64,000 bases of DNA from Streptomyces klenkii (GCF_003626645.1 NZ_RBAM01000002.1:62001-126000); one strand, 5' to 3'. Positions 41,772 to 51,541 are shown, numbered from the stretch's first letter. Notes: generated from the sequence alone by a model not told the origin. Program-made: numbers and translations.

Positions 41772-44039
41772 GTGCCGGAACCACTCACCGGGCCGCCGCG
41801 CACGGCCGGCCCGTACCGCCTGCTGAGCGCGCTGGGCGCGGGCGGCATGGGCGAGGTGTACCTCGCGCGCCGCACGGACGGCGCCGCCGGCCCCGGGCTC
41901 GTCGCCGTCAAGACGGTCCGTCAGGACCTCGACCTGACACCGGAGTTCCGGACCCGCTTCCGCCGGGAGATCGATGCCGCGCGCGCCGTCCGCAGCCCGT
42001 ACGCGGCCGCTCTCGTGGACGGCGACGCCGACGCCGCCCTGCCCTGGCTCGCGACCGAGTACATCGCGGGCCCCTCGCTGGCCGAGGCCGTCGCCCGGAC
42101 GGGCCCGCTGCCCGCCGGCGCCGTGCGTGCCCTGGGCGCCGGCCTCGCGCGGGCGCTGGCCGACGTGCACGCCGCCCGTGTCCTGCACCGCGACCTCAAG
42201 CCGGGCAACGTCCTGCTCGCCGCGGACGGCCCCCGGCTCATCGACTTCGGCATCGCCCAGGCCTTCGACGCCACCGCCCTGACCACCGCCGGGCTCATCG
42301 TCGGCACGCCGGGCTTCATGGCGCCCGAACACCTCGAAGGCAGCCGCGCCGTGGTCGCGGCGACCGACGTCTTCTGCCTCGGCGCCGTGCTGTGCTTCGC
42401 CGCGACCGGCCGCGGCCCGTTCGAGGACCAGGAGCTCGCCGCCGTCGTCTACCGCATCTCGCGCGCCGAGGCCGACCCGGCCACCCTCGCGGCCCTCCCC
42501 GACGGCCTGCGCGAGACCGTCACCGCGTGCCTCGCCCTCGACCCTGCCGACCGCCCCACGCCGCGGGAACTGGCGGAGCAGCTGTCCGGCCCGCCCTGCG
42601 CCTGGCCGGATGCCGTACGGGCCCTGCTCGCCGAGCACGAGGAGGCGGCGGCAGCCGCCGTACGGGCCGAGGCGGGCCCGGGGTCCTCAAGCGCCGGAGC
42701 CCCGGCCGTACGCTCCGCACCGCAGCGGCCCGCGCATCCGCCGGGGGTCCCGCACTTTCCCACGCAGCTGGGGCACGCCCCCGGCATGCCCGTACCCCCT
42801 GCACCGAGGCGCTCGCGCCGCAAGGTCCTGCTCGCGGGTGCCGGCGCGTTCCTGGCCGCCGCCGCGGTCGGGGCGGCGGTTGCGCTCCCGCAGCTCACCG
42901 GCGGCGAGGACGCCTCCGGGGGCGCCGCTGCGGCAGCGGCAGGCCCGGTCTCTCCAGGGACCGGGACCGCGCGCGTCGTCCCGGCCTACGGCAATGCCGG
43001 GCACAGCCGGGAGTTCGGGGCCGCCGCCCGCGACCGGGCCGCCCGCCCGGCGGGCTGGTCGCCGTGGAACACCCGGCTGGACGAGGGGGCGACCGCCTGT
43101 GCCCTCAGCGGCCCCGCCCTGGTCTGCGGCACCGCCGCCGGCGGCGCCACGGGACTGGACGCGGCGACGGGCAAGCGGCTGTGGAGCATCACCGCCGAGG
43201 GCGGGGCTAAGGCCCAGATGCCCGCCCCCGCCGTAGCCGACGGCACCGCGTACGTTCCGCAGGGCCGCGGCATCACCGCCGTCGACTCCGCGGGCGGCCG
43301 GCAGCGCTGGTCGCTTGCGGCACCGGCCGGCACCTTCCTCAGCGCGATGGAGCTGTCCGACGGCGTCCTCTACGCCGTCTGGAGCGCCGACGGCGACGTG
43401 CCCGGCACCCGCATCACGGCCCACCGCGCCGATGCCGGTCACCAGCAGCTGTGGCAGACAGAGCAGGAGGGCGACCTCGGCGGCCTGCTCGTGCACGGCG
43501 ACAGGGTCTACCTGTCGTCGAACACCACCACGTACGCCTTCGGCACCCGCGACGGCAAGGAGGCGGCCCGCCGCCCCGGCCTCATGTGCGCCATGCCCCT
43601 CGCGTACAAGGACGCCCTCCTGTGCGCCCTCAACGGCGACGTCGGGGTCAAGGTCCTCGACGCGCGCACCCTGGAGCCGCGTACGGTGCTGGCCCCCGGC
43701 ACCCGCGTCACCGCGGCCCCTGCGGTCGGGGACCGCGGCGTGCTCGTCGTCCAGGGCGACCGGGAGCTCGCGGGCTACGACTTCGCCTCCGGAGACAAGC
43801 TGTGGGCCGAAGGCCTCAAGGACAGCCTGCCGGTGCTCGGCGGGGACCGCGCCCTGATCGCCACGGACGACGAGCTCTACGCCTACAGCCCCGACCGCGG
43901 AGCGCGGCTGGGCCAGGGCAAGAGGTACGACGGCCACAGCTGGTCCAAGTCCGGGCGGGCGCCTCAGGCCCTGGCCGTGGGGCAGGCGGTCTTCCTCGCC
44001 TACCCCGACGGCACCGTCCTCTCCGGCTACGCCCCCTAG
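41772..44039 (+). CDS. Membrane Ser/Thr kinase with extracellular PQQ-type propeller (2)
   Basis: A 755-residue tandem paralogue of the previous kinase. The kinase domain keeps the same numbering: 'GAGGMG', Lys47, Asp141 ('HRDLKPGN') and Asp158 ('DFGIA'). The linker is shorter and has a different Pro/Ala-rich sequence. A membrane helix is at about 346-368. The exported part (about 400-755) has propeller blades such as 'GKRLWSIT', 'GRQRWSLAAP' and 'GDKLWAEGL'. GTG 41772 follows AGGGGAAC. Gene duplication followed by linker divergence is the simplest history. Both are probably cotranscribed; the extracellular ligand is unknown. Confidence 0.92.
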   Translation: MPEPLTGPPRTAGPYRLLSALGAGGMGEVYLARRTDGAAGPGLVAVKTVRQDLDLTPEFRTRFRREIDAARAVRSPYAAALVDGDADAALPWLATEYIAGPSLAEAVARTGPLPAGAVRALGAGLARALADVHAARVLHRDLKPGNVLLAADGPRLIDFGIAQAFDATALTTAGLIVGTPGFMAPEHLEGSRAVVAATDVFCLGAVLCFAATGRGPFEDQELAAVVYRISRAEADPATLAALPDGLRETVTACLALDPADRPTPRELAEQLSGPPCAWPDAVRALLAEHEEAAAAAVRAEAGPGSSSAGAPAVRSAPQRPAHPPGVPHFPTQLGHAPGMPVPPAPRRSRRKVLLAGAGAFLAAAAVGAAVALPQLTGGEDASGGAAAAAAGPVSPGTGTARVVPAYGNAGHSREFGAAARDRAARPAGWSPWNTRLDEGATACALSGPALVCGTAAGGATGLDAATGKRLWSITAEGGAKAQMPAPAVADGTAYVPQGRGITAVDSAGGRQRWSLAAPAGTFLSAMELSDGVLYAVWSADGDVPGTRITAHRADAGHQQLWQTEQEGDLGGLLVHGDRVYLSSNTTTYAFGTRDGKEAARRPGLMCAMPLAYKDALLCALNGDVGVKVLDARTLEPRTVLAPGTRVTAAPAVGDRGVLVVQGDRELAGYDFASGDKLWAEGLKDSLPVLGGDRALIATDDELYAYSPDRGARLGQGKRYDGHSWSKSGRAPQALAVGQAVFLAYPDGTVLSGYAP

Positions 44040-44055
44040 CCCACGGCCGGGCCGG

Positions 44056-45519
44056 TCAGCCGCCGTTGACCTTGGTGGCGATGCGGTCGCCCAGTTCCTT
44101 GTCGATGTTGCGCCAGTACTGCAACGCCCGCTCCTGCACCGGCTTGCTCACGCCGTTGCTGACGTGGCCCGCCACGTTGGAGACGAGGCGGTCGCGCGCC
44201 GCGTCGTCGAGGACCTTGCGGACCATCGTGCCCGCCTGGCCCCAGTCGTCGTCCTCGCGGTGCAGCTTGTACGCCTCGCGGACCATCTCGCCCGCCGCGT
44301 ACCAGCCCGCGATGTCGCCGAAGCGGCCGGTGTCGGCGGCGGGGCCGCCGTAGGAGTTGGGGGCGTACGGGCGGGCGACGTTCGCCGGTTCGTAGCGCAT
44401 CGGGCCGTCCTTCGCGTACGAATTGACGGACGAGCGCGCGCGGTTCGGCGGGAGCTGGGTGTAGTTCGGGCCGATGCGGTAGCGGTGCGTGTCCGGGTAG
44501 GAGAAGAGCCGGCCCAGCAGCATCTTGTCGGGCGACGGGCCGATGCCCGGCACCAGGTTCGACGGCTCGAAGGCGGCCTGCTCGATGTGGACGAAGAAGT
44601 CGTCGGGGTTGCGGTCGAGCGTCATCCGGCCGACCTCGATCAGCGGATAGTCGCCGTGCGGCCACACCTTCGTGAGGTCGAAGGGGTTGAAGCGGTAGTC
44701 CGGGGCGTCGTCGAACGGCATCACCTGGACGTACATCGTCCAGGACGGGGCGTTGCCGCCCTTGATCGAGTCGAAGAGGTCGCGCCGGTGGAAGTCGGCG
44801 TCCTCGGCCGCCATCCGGTCGGCCTCGGACTGGGTGAAGAACTCGATGCCCTGGTCCGTCTTGATGTGGTATTTGACCCAGAACCGCTGGCCGCCGCCGT
44901 TGACCCACAGGTAGGTGTGCGAGCTGTAGCCGTTCATGTTCCGCCAGGTGCGCGGCACGCCGCGGTCGCCCATCAGCCACGTGACCATGTGGGCGGACTC
45001 GGGGGAGAGGGTCCAGAAGTCCCACTGCATGTCGTTGTCGCGCAGGCCGTTGTCGGGGCGGCGCTTCTGCGAGCGGATGAAGTCCTGGAACTTCTGCGGG
45101 TCGCGGACGAAGAAGACCGGGGTGTTGTTACCGACCAGGTCGTAGTTGCCGTGCTCGGTGTAGAACTTCAGGGCGAAGCCGCGCGGGTCGCGCCACGTGT
45201 CGGGGCTGCCCTGCTCGCCCGCGACCGTGGAGAAGCGGGCCAGCATCTCCGTGCTGCGGCCCGGCTGGAAGAGGTCCGCCTTGGTGTACTGGCTGACGTC
45301 GTTGGTCACGCGGAACGTGCCGTACGCGCCGCCGCCCTTGGCGTGGACCACCCGTTCGGGGACCCGCTCCCGGTTGAACTGGGCCATCTTCTCGATCAGG
45401 TAGTGATCCTGGAGCAGGATGGGGCCGGTGTCACCGATGGTGAGCGAGTGCTCGTCGCTCTCGACGGGGATGCCGACGTTGTTCGTGGTGTACGGGGTCT
45501 GCTGCGCCGAATCGGTCAT
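44056..45519 (-). CDS. katA: Monofunctional heme catalase
   Basis: A 487-residue small-subunit (clade 3) catalase converting H2O2 to water and oxygen. The distal His is in '[13 protein letters not shown]', the Asn in '[13 protein letters not shown]...' region is preceded by '[11 protein letters not shown]', and the proximal heme Tyr is in '[14 protein letters not shown]'. ATG 45519 follows GGGAGGCG and gives the normal '[19 protein letters not shown]' start. It is convergent with the kinase pair. Its upstream region holds a perfect palindrome at 45615-45631, probably the operator of its repressor. No Fur- or CatR-type regulator gene is adjacent. Confidence 0.96.
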   Translation of the reverse strand: MTDSAQQTPYTTNNVGIPVESDEHSLTIGDTGPILLQDHYLIEKMAQFNRERVPERVVHAKGGGAYGTFRVTNDVSQYTKADLFQPGRSTEMLARFSTVAGEQGSPDTWRDPRGFALKFYTEHGNYDLVGNNTPVFFVRDPQKFQDFIRSQKRRPDNGLRDNDMQWDFWTLSPESAHMVTWLMGDRGVPRTWRNMNGYSSHTYLWVNGGGQRFWVKYHIKTDQGIEFFTQSEADRMAAEDADFHRRDLFDSIKGGNAPSWTMYVQVMPFDDAPDYRFNPFDLTKVWPHGDYPLIEVGRMTLDRNPDDFFVHIEQAAFEPSNLVPGIGPSPDKMLLGRLFSYPDTHRYRIGPNYTQLPPNRARSSVNSYAKDGPMRYEPANVARPYAPNSYGGPAADTGRFGDIAGWYAAGEMVREAYKLHREDDDWGQAGTMVRKVLDDAARDRLVSNVAGHVSNGVSKPVQERALQYWRNIDKELGDRIATKVNGG

Positions 45520-45614
45520 GGGACGCCTCCCGGTACGGGGATGGTGAGGGCGCGCGGCAGTGCCGCCCTCCACCCCGCCAGTCAACTCCGCCGACGAGGT
45601 GTCGGCAACCGGAG

Positions 45615-45631
45615 TCTGGACACTGTCCAGA
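45615..45631. promoter_or_regulatory. Perfect 17-bp palindrome upstream of katA
   Basis: TCTGGACACTGTCCAGA is a perfect 8-1-8 palindrome, 96 bases before the katA start, followed by AATTTCA, the only A/T-rich patch nearby. It is a strong operator candidate for katA. Confidence 0.7.
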
Positions 45632-45652
45632 ATTTCACCGCGTACGAGTGAC

Positions 45653-45700
45653 CGCCGGGCGAACCGCCGGGCGAATCGCCCAGCGAACCGCCGGGCGAAG
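45653..45700. repeat. Four 12-bp tandem repeats between katA and the SpoIIE-type gene
   Basis: CGCCGGGCGAAC and near-identical copies start at 45653, 45665, 45677 and 45689. Copies 1, 2 and 4 differ only in the last base; copy 3 has two further changes. The array ends 23 bases before the stop of the phosphatase gene. Confidence 0.85.
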
Positions 45701-45723
45701 CTCCGAAGGCGGCGCCGGGCGCC

Positions 45724-48396
45724 TCACCGGGCGTGCGCCGGCAGCGCCAGCTCGAACCACACCACCTTGCCCGTGCTCAGCCGGGTCGCGCCCCACCGCC
45801 GGGCCAGCCGGTTCACCAGGTACAGCCCGCGGCCGCCCTCGTCCGAGGGCCGGGCCTGGCGCAGCCGCGGCAGCTGCGGCACGTCGTCGCCCACCTCGCA
45901 GCGCAGCACGTCCGTACGGAGCAGGCGCAGCGTGATCGGCCGCTCGGCGTACCGCACGGCGTTCGTGATCACCTCGCTGACCAGCAGCTCCACGGCGTCC
46001 GTGAGCTCCTCCAGGCCCCAGCGGGTGAGCGCGCGGCGGGCCAGCCGGCGCGCCTGGCGGGCCGTCTGCGGGCGCGGGTCCAGGAACCAGTACGCGACGT
46101 CGCTGGGCGCGATGCCCTCGAAGCGGGCCGCGAGCAGGGCGATGTCGTCGTCCCGGTCGCCCGGGCCGAGCATGCCCAGCACCTCGTCGCACAGGGGCTC
46201 CAGGGGCGGCGGGTTCGGGCCGGTCAGCCGGGCGGTCTCGATCAGCCGCTCCCGCAGCTGCTCTATGCCCGTCCACACGTCCCTGATCCGCGACTCCACC
46301 AGGCCGTCCGTGTAGAGCAGCAGCGTCGCCCCCGCGGGCGCGTCCAGCTCCACGGCCTCGAAGTCGACCCCGCCCACGCCGATCGGCGCGCCCGGCGGGA
46401 CGCGCAGGACCTCCGCGCGGCCGCCGCGGTGCAGCAGTATCGGCGGCGGGTGCCCCGCGTTGGCGATCACGATGCGGTGCGCGACCGGGTCGTACACCGC
46501 GTACATGCAGGTGGCCATGCGGTCCGAGCCCAGGCGCTGGGCCTGCTCGTCCAGGTGGTGCAGCACCTCGGCCGGGGGCAGGTCGAGGCCCGCCAGGGTC
46601 TGCGCGGTCGTGCGCAGCTGGCCCATGATCGCGGCGGACGTCATGGAGTGGCCCATGACGTCGCCGACGACGAGGGCGACGCGGTTGCCCGGCAGGGGGA
46701 TCGCGTCATACCAGTCGCCGCCGACGCGGGCCGTCTCGGCGGCCGGCAGGTAGCGGCTGGCGAGGCGGACGCCGGTCGGCTGGGGGAGCGAGTCGGGCAG
46801 CATCGTGCGCTGGAGCTCGTCCGCGATGTAGACCTCGCGGCCGTACAGCACGGCCTTGTCGACGCCCAGGGCGGTGTGCGTCGCCAGCTGCGCCGCCACC
46901 AGGAGGTCGTCGTTCTCGAACGCGGCCCGGTCCGGGCGGCGGACGAACACCGCGGCGCCGATCACCCGGCGCCGCCCCCGCAGCGGCGCCAGGATCGTGC
47001 GCTGCCGGTCCGGGACGGGCCGGTCGTCGCCGAGCAGCTCGGGAAGGGCCGCCCGCGCGGCGGAGGAGTCCCCGAAGACCGGTCTGACGCCCCGCAGCAC
47101 CTCCGCGAGCGGCCCCCCTATGCGCACCTCGCAGCGCTCGGCGGCGCAGCCGGCCAGGTCCGGCACGGGCTCGGGGCGCTCCGCCTCGGGGTCCGCGGCG
47201 TCGCCCTCGCCCGTGCCGCGCACGTGCTCGGGCAGCTGGTCGGTGCGGCGCAGGCGCAGCACGACGGGGCCGACGGGCCGCTCGTCGCCGACCGGCAGCG
47301 GGTCGCGCAGGTAGACGAGGATGGCGTCGGCGAAGGTCGGCACGGTGGCCCGGCACAGGCCGAGCACGATCTCGTCCAGGTCGATGCCGCGGGCGATCCG
47401 CCGGGTGGCGGCCCCGACGAACCGCAGCCGCTCGCCTCCGGCGGCGTGGCCGGTGCCGTCCGGGCGGCCGGCGCCCTCGGGTCCTGCCGGGCCCGGGTGA
47501 CCGGCGGCCCCGGCGGCCTCCGTGGCCGGGCGGTGGGCGGTGTCCGTGGCGGCGGTGGAAGCGCCCTTCGGCCGCGGCTCCGGGCCGCTTCCGCCGCCAG
47601 GGCCGCCGGCCGTGACGGCGGGGCGCTCGGCGGCCGCCGTCGGCGCGGTGCCCTCCGGCCCGGCCGGGTGGCCTGTGGGCGCGGTGGCCCGGGCACCGTC
47701 GCCGCCGTCGGCGGCCGCGGTGGCTCCTTCCGGCTGCGGGGCGCCTGCCGCGGGCTCGCGGGCATCGTTGTCAGCGGCCACGGCGGATGCCCGCTCAGCC
47801 GTGACGGCGGGCAGCGCGGCGGAGGCCGCCTCGGGCGTACGGGCACGGGATCCGCCGCCGCGGGGGCCTGCGGCCGGGACCCGGCCGGCCGGGGACCCGC
47901 TGTCCAAGGACTCCCGGTCCGGGGACCCGGCGGCCCGCGATCGGGTGCCCCTGCGGGACCGCGCGGGCTGAGGCCCTTCGGCCTTGGATCCGGCGGCCCG
48001 CGACCGGGTGGCCCGGGGCTCGCCGGCCGGGGAGCCGGTGGCCCGGGAGGCCGGGGCCGGGGACCGGGTGGCGCCGGGCTGCGCGGCGTCGGGCCCGGTG
48101 GCCCGGGATCCCGTGGGCGAGGGCGCCGGGCCCGGAGCCGCCGGGGCGCCCTGGTCCGGGAGACCCCCGGGCTCAGGGTGGGAGCCCGCCCGTGCGCGCG
48201 CACGGGCGGGTGCGCCCGCGGGGTCGTCCGCGGCCGGGCGCGTGCCCGCGTGGGCGTCCTCGCGCCGCTGGGGCGGCACGCCCTGCGGCCCCGGCTCGGG
48301 GGCCGGCCGCGGGCGGCCCGGTTCCGGGTCCGGGGCAGCGGCCTGCCGCACCGCGGCGATCCGCTGGTTTCCGTGGGAGTCGGTGTGCTCCGTCAC
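45724..48396 (-). CDS. GAF-SpoIIE phosphatase-HATPase regulatory protein
   Basis: An 890-residue signalling protein. The first about 320 residues are low-complexity (Pro/Gly/Ala/Arg, with repeated 'RATGS' and 'RSRAAGS' pieces) and probably disordered. A GAF domain follows (about 325-510, 'LRFVGAATRRIARGIDLDEIV'-type start). The SpoIIE PP2C phosphatase lies at about 525-745, with metal-binding 'GGDWYDAIPL', 'VVGDVMGHS' and 'LLLYTDGLVE'. A HATPase_c anti-sigma-like kinase is at the C terminus (about 760-890, 'LLVSEVITNAVRYA', 'EGGRGLYLVNRLA'). It probably controls an anti-sigma/anti-anti-sigma switch by phosphatase and kinase activity in one chain. GTG 48396 is used. Confidence 0.92.
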   Translation of the reverse strand: MTEHTDSHGNQRIAAVRQAAAPDPEPGRPRPAPEPGPQGVPPQRREDAHAGTRPAADDPAGAPARARARAGSHPEPGGLPDQGAPAAPGPAPSPTGSRATGPDAAQPGATRSPAPASRATGSPAGEPRATRSRAAGSKAEGPQPARSRRGTRSRAAGSPDRESLDSGSPAGRVPAAGPRGGGSRARTPEAASAALPAVTAERASAVAADNDAREPAAGAPQPEGATAAADGGDGARATAPTGHPAGPEGTAPTAAAERPAVTAGGPGGGSGPEPRPKGASTAATDTAHRPATEAAGAAGHPGPAGPEGAGRPDGTGHAAGGERLRFVGAATRRIARGIDLDEIVLGLCRATVPTFADAILVYLRDPLPVGDERPVGPVVLRLRRTDQLPEHVRGTGEGDAADPEAERPEPVPDLAGCAAERCEVRIGGPLAEVLRGVRPVFGDSSAARAALPELLGDDRPVPDRQRTILAPLRGRRRVIGAAVFVRRPDRAAFENDDLLVAAQLATHTALGVDKAVLYGREVYIADELQRTMLPDSLPQPTGVRLASRYLPAAETARVGGDWYDAIPLPGNRVALVVGDVMGHSMTSAAIMGQLRTTAQTLAGLDLPPAEVLHHLDEQAQRLGSDRMATCMYAVYDPVAHRIVIANAGHPPPILLHRGGRAEVLRVPPGAPIGVGGVDFEAVELDAPAGATLLLYTDGLVESRIRDVWTGIEQLRERLIETARLTGPNPPPLEPLCDEVLGMLGPGDRDDDIALLAARFEGIAPSDVAYWFLDPRPQTARQARRLARRALTRWGLEELTDAVELLVSEVITNAVRYAERPITLRLLRTDVLRCEVGDDVPQLPRLRQARPSDEGGRGLYLVNRLARRWGATRLSTGKVVWFELALPAHAR

Positions 48397-48451
48397 GCTT
48401 GGGGTTCCATCCGTCGGGACCGTGCGCCCGCTCGCGCGGGTGCACCGTGGG

Positions 48452-49129
48452 TCAGGCGCGTCGCAGATTGAGGAAGAGCTGGATCTCGGGTGGCACGTCC
48501 GTACTCGCCGGGGCGTACGCCAGTGAGTGCTCCCCGGCGACTTCGAAACCCGCTTCGCCCACGACCTGGCGCAGTTCGTCCCGCAGGTATCCGGATACCC
48601 GGATCGTGTTGCCCAGGAACGGCATCGCGTAGTCGTCGACGTCCGCCTCGACCATCGACAGGGCGAGCAACCCGCCGGGTCTCAGGAGCCCGTGGAGCAT
48701 CCGCAGCGCGTGCGGGATCTCCGGGCGGGGCAGCATCAGCAGCGAGAAGAACGCGGCCGCGCCGTCGAACGTGCCGAGGCGGCCGTCCCGCAGGTCCGCC
48801 AGGTCCGCCAGGTGGAACTCGGCCTTGGGGACGTTGCCCCGGGCCAGCTCCAGCATGCCGGGGGAGAGGTCGACGCCCACGACGCGGTGGCCCGCGTCGG
48901 TCAGTTGCCGCGCGGTCGGCAGGCCGGTGCCGCAGCCGGCGTCGAGGACGCGGGAGCCGGGCGGCAGCGCGGCCGCGAGCCAGGCGCCCGCGCCGAGCTG
49001 GCCCTCCTTGTGCGGGAAGGCCTCGTCGTAGCGGTGGCCGATCGCGTCGAAGGCCTCCGCCTGACCGCTGCGGTCCAGCCCCGCGCGGGCGTAGCCGTCG
49101 TAGTCCCGCCGGTTCCCGTCACCGCTCAC
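48452..49129 (-). CDS. Class I SAM-dependent methyltransferase
   Basis: A 225-residue methyltransferase from GTG 49129. The SAM site 'VLDAGCGTGLPTARQLTDAG' is near residue 60, motif II 'RVVGVDLSPGMLELARG' follows, and 'MLHGLLRPGGLLALSMVEAD' is the post-core strand. The substrate is unknown; it resembles ubiquinone/menaquinone-type (UbiE-like) methyltransferases. GTG 49129 is preferred to GTG 49180 because GGGAGGGCGG is suitably spaced. Upstream 49130-49316 is non-coding and carries two tandem 11-bp repeats (GTTCGTGCCGT at 49193 and 49204). Confidence 0.88.
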   Translation of the reverse strand: MSGDGNRRDYDGYARAGLDRSGQAEAFDAIGHRYDEAFPHKEGQLGAGAWLAAALPPGSRVLDAGCGTGLPTARQLTDAGHRVVGVDLSPGMLELARGNVPKAEFHLADLADLRDGRLGTFDGAAAFFSLLMLPRPEIPHALRMLHGLLRPGGLLALSMVEADVDDYAMPFLGNTIRVSGYLRDELRQVVGEAGFEVAGEHSLAYAPASTDVPPEIQLFLNLRRA

Positions 49130-49316
49130 GGCGCCCGCCCTCCCTGTGACCGTTGACCGTATTCCCTGAACAAGCGTCACATGCCGTGCTCTGTTCGTGC
49201 CGTGTTCGTGCCGTGCTGCCGTGCAGTACCGCGGAGGCCGATCCTACGGTTGCCCGGCGGGCCGGTGCCAAGCGGTTGGCCGCCTTCCTGCCGATTCCCC
49301 GCCCGTTCCCCGCCGA

Positions 49317-50021
49317 TCATGCCCGGATCCGGGCCGGGGAACGGTCCCAGTCGGCCGGCAGGGCGGGTACGGGCCAGGCCGGGTCCGGCCGCCAGTCCTC
49401 CCAGCCCGCGGCGAACGGCGCGGCCCAGGCCTCGATCCGCTCGACCGCGGCCCGGCCGGCGGCGCGCACCCGCTCGGCCTGCCCGGGAGACATGAGGCCC
49501 GCCTGCTGCGCCTGCGCGAACTCGTCCTCGTCCTTCCACTGCCAGCTGCGGTCCGGGTAGACGGCGATGTCGAGGAAGTGGTCCTCGGAGTCCACGCCGC
49601 CCGCCCAGCGGGCCAGCGGCTCCTCGAGGTTCACGTACCAGTTCTTGAAGCGCCAGTCACGGTCCCAGAACAGCCAGACCGACCACGGCTCGCCGGGCCG
49701 GGCGAGCTTCAGCACGCCCGTGCCGGACCACGGGGCGACGCCCGTGGTGCGGGGCTTGGTGTAGCGCGTGGCGAGCGGCTCCTGGTGGACCGGGGTGCCG
49801 TCGGCCAGCAGCGGGCGCACGCACGCGGTGCCCGGCGCGACCCACACGGCGAGCAGGTCGTCGGTGTCCTGGACGACGGTGACGGGGCGGCAGATGTGGA
49901 CGCGGTCGGTGGCATTGCCCCGGTAGCGCCAGAGGATCTGCTCCCCCGGCGCCCAGAGCGCGCTTGCGCTTGCACTTGCGCCTGCCGTGTTCACCGTCTC
50001 TGCGTCCGCGTCCGCTGTCAT
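49317..50021 (-). CDS. DUF402 family protein
   Basis: A 234-residue protein of the DUF402/FomD-like family, whose characterised members hydrolyse nucleotide phosphates or nucleotidyl intermediates with a divalent metal. Typical parts are 'ILWRYRGN' near residue 29, 'WSVWLFWDRDWRFKNWYVNLEEPL' and 'TEDHFLDIAV'-like 'DSEDHFLDIAVYPD' at about 145-155, and 'WKDEDEFAQAQQAGL' near 165, where the acidic residues should bind metal. ATG 50021 is the first good start. Its physiological substrate cannot be inferred from the neighbours. Confidence 0.85.
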   Translation of the reverse strand: MTADADAETVNTAGASASASALWAPGEQILWRYRGNATDRVHICRPVTVVQDTDDLLAVWVAPGTACVRPLLADGTPVHQEPLATRYTKPRTTGVAPWSGTGVLKLARPGEPWSVWLFWDRDWRFKNWYVNLEEPLARWAGGVDSEDHFLDIAVYPDRSWQWKDEDEFAQAQQAGLMSPGQAERVRAAGRAAVERIEAWAAPFAAGWEDWRPDPAWPVPALPADWDRSPARIRA

Positions 50022-50078
50022 GCGGAGATCCTAGGCGCGGGGGCCGCGGGTGCGCCGTGACGTATGACGCACGGTCCC

Positions 50079-50126
50079 TCTCCCCGCTGACGCACGGCGC
50101 CGTCTCCCCGCTGACAGGCGGCGCCC
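50079..50126. repeat. 24-bp imperfect tandem repeat downstream of fumC
   Basis: Two adjacent copies of a unit starting TCTCCCCGCTGAC occur at 50079-50102 and 50103-50126, with a more decayed copy before them. They lie in the 125-bp gap between the DUF402 start and the fumC stop. Confidence 0.8.
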
Positions 50127-50146
50127 TCTTCCCGCCGCCCGCCCGC

Positions 50147-51541
50147 CTACGGACGCGTCATGCGCAGGACGTCCAGCGCTTCGTCCAGCTGCTCCAGGGT
50201 CAGCAGGCCCCGCTCCACGTAACCCGATTCGAGGACGACCCGGCGGATCGTCTTGCGCTCCGCAAGGGACTTCTTCGCCACCTTCGCCGCCTCCTCGTAG
50301 CCGATGTAGCGGTTGAGGGGCGTGACGACGGACGGGGACGACTCCGCGTACTCGCGGGCGCGCTCCACGTCGGCCGTGATGCCGTCGACCGTGCGGTCGG
50401 CCAGCAGCCGGGAGACGTTGGCGAGCAGCCGCACCGACTCCAGGACGTTCTTCGCCATCACCGGGAGCATCACGTTGAGCTCGAAGTTGCCGGCGGCGCC
50501 CGCGGTAGCGACCGTCGCGTCGTTGCCGGTGACCTGGGCGGCCACCATCAGCACGGCCTCGCAGATGACCGGGTTGACCTTGCCCGGCATGATCGAGGAG
50601 CCGGGCTGGAGGTCGGGCAGGCTGATCTCGGCGAGGCCGGCCCGCGGGCCCGAGCCCATCCAGCGCAGATCGTTGGAGATCTTCGTGAGGCCGACGGCAA
50701 CGGTGCGCAGCTGGCCGCTGGTCTCCACCAGGCCGTCGCGGGCGCCCTGCGCCTCGAAGTGGTTGCGGGCCTCGGTCAGCGGCAGCCCGGTGGTGCGGGC
50801 GACCTCGGCGATGACGGCGGCGGAGAAGCCGGGCGGCGTGTTGATGCCGGTGCCGACCGCCGTGCCGCCCAGGGGGAGTTCGGCCAGCCGCGGCAGGGAG
50901 GCGCGCAGCCGCTCGACGCCGTAGCGGACCTGCGCGGCGTAGCCGCCGAACTCCTGGCCCAGCGTCACCGGAGTGGCGTCCATCAGGTGCGTGCGGCCGG
51001 ACTTGACGACCTCGGCGAACTCCTCCGCCTTGCGCTCCAGGGCCGCGGCGAGGTGCTCCAGCGCGGGGATCAGGTCGCCGGTGACGGCGGCCGTCGCCGC
51101 GATGTGGATGCTGGAGGGGAAGACGTCGTTGGAGCTCTGCGACGCGTTCACGTGGTCATTGGGGTGCACGGGGCGGCCCAGGCGCTCGCTCGCCAGGGTG
51201 GCGATGACCTCGTTGGCGTTCATGTTGGAGGACGTGCCGGAGCCGGTCTGGAAGACGTCCACGGGGAAGTGGTCGTCCCAGCGCCCCTGGGCGACCTCGC
51301 CCGCGGCGGCCTCGATCGAGGCGGCCACGTCCTTCTCCACCACGCCGAGGTCGGCGTTGACCCTGGCCGCGGCGGCCTTGATGCGGGCCAGCGCCTCGAT
51401 GTGCGCCCGCTCCAGCCGCTGCCCGCTCACCGGGAAGTTCTCCACCGCGCGCTGGGTCTGCGCCCGCCACTTGGCGTCCGCCGGCACCCGCACCTCGCCC
51501 ATCGAGTCGTGCTCGATCCGGTACTGCTCACCATCGGTCAT
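50147..51541 (-). CDS. fumC: Class II fumarate hydratase
   Basis: A 464-residue, iron-independent fumarase of the TCA cycle, interconverting fumarate and malate. Family signatures are '[13 protein letters not shown]', '[11 protein letters not shown]', '[16 protein letters not shown]' and the diagnostic loop '[11 protein letters not shown]'. ATG 51541 is chosen over GTG 51547 because AGGAGG at its spacing (nine bases) fits better. A class I fumarase is encoded 1.7 kb away, with one gene between. Class II enzymes are oxygen-stable, so the pair may cover different oxidative or iron conditions. Confidence 0.97.
   Translation of the reverse strand: MTDGEQYRIEHDSMGEVRVPADAKWRAQTQRAVENFPVSGQRLERAHIEALARIKAAAARVNADLGVVEKDVAASIEAAAGEVAQGRWDDHFPVDVFQTGSGTSSNMNANEVIATLASERLGRPVHPNDHVNASQSSNDVFPSSIHIAATAAVTGDLIPALEHLAAALERKAEEFAEVVKSGRTHLMDATPVTLGQEFGGYAAQVRYGVERLRASLPRLAELPLGGTAVGTGINTPPGFSAAVIAEVARTTGLPLTEARNHFEAQGARDGLVETSGQLRTVAVGLTKISNDLRWMGSGPRAGLAEISLPDLQPGSSIMPGKVNPVICEAVLMVAAQVTGNDATVATAGAAGNFELNVMLPVMAKNVLESVRLLANVSRLLADRTVDGITADVERAREYAESSPSVVTPLNRYIGYEEAAKVAKKSLAERKTIRRVVLESGYVERGLLTLEQLDEALDVLRMTRP

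Noticed and set aside
38695..41784. Long minus-strand open frame across the PBP and first kinase genes
   Set aside because: It crosses a perfect terminator and two real genes and has biased Arg/Gly/Val composition with no motifs.
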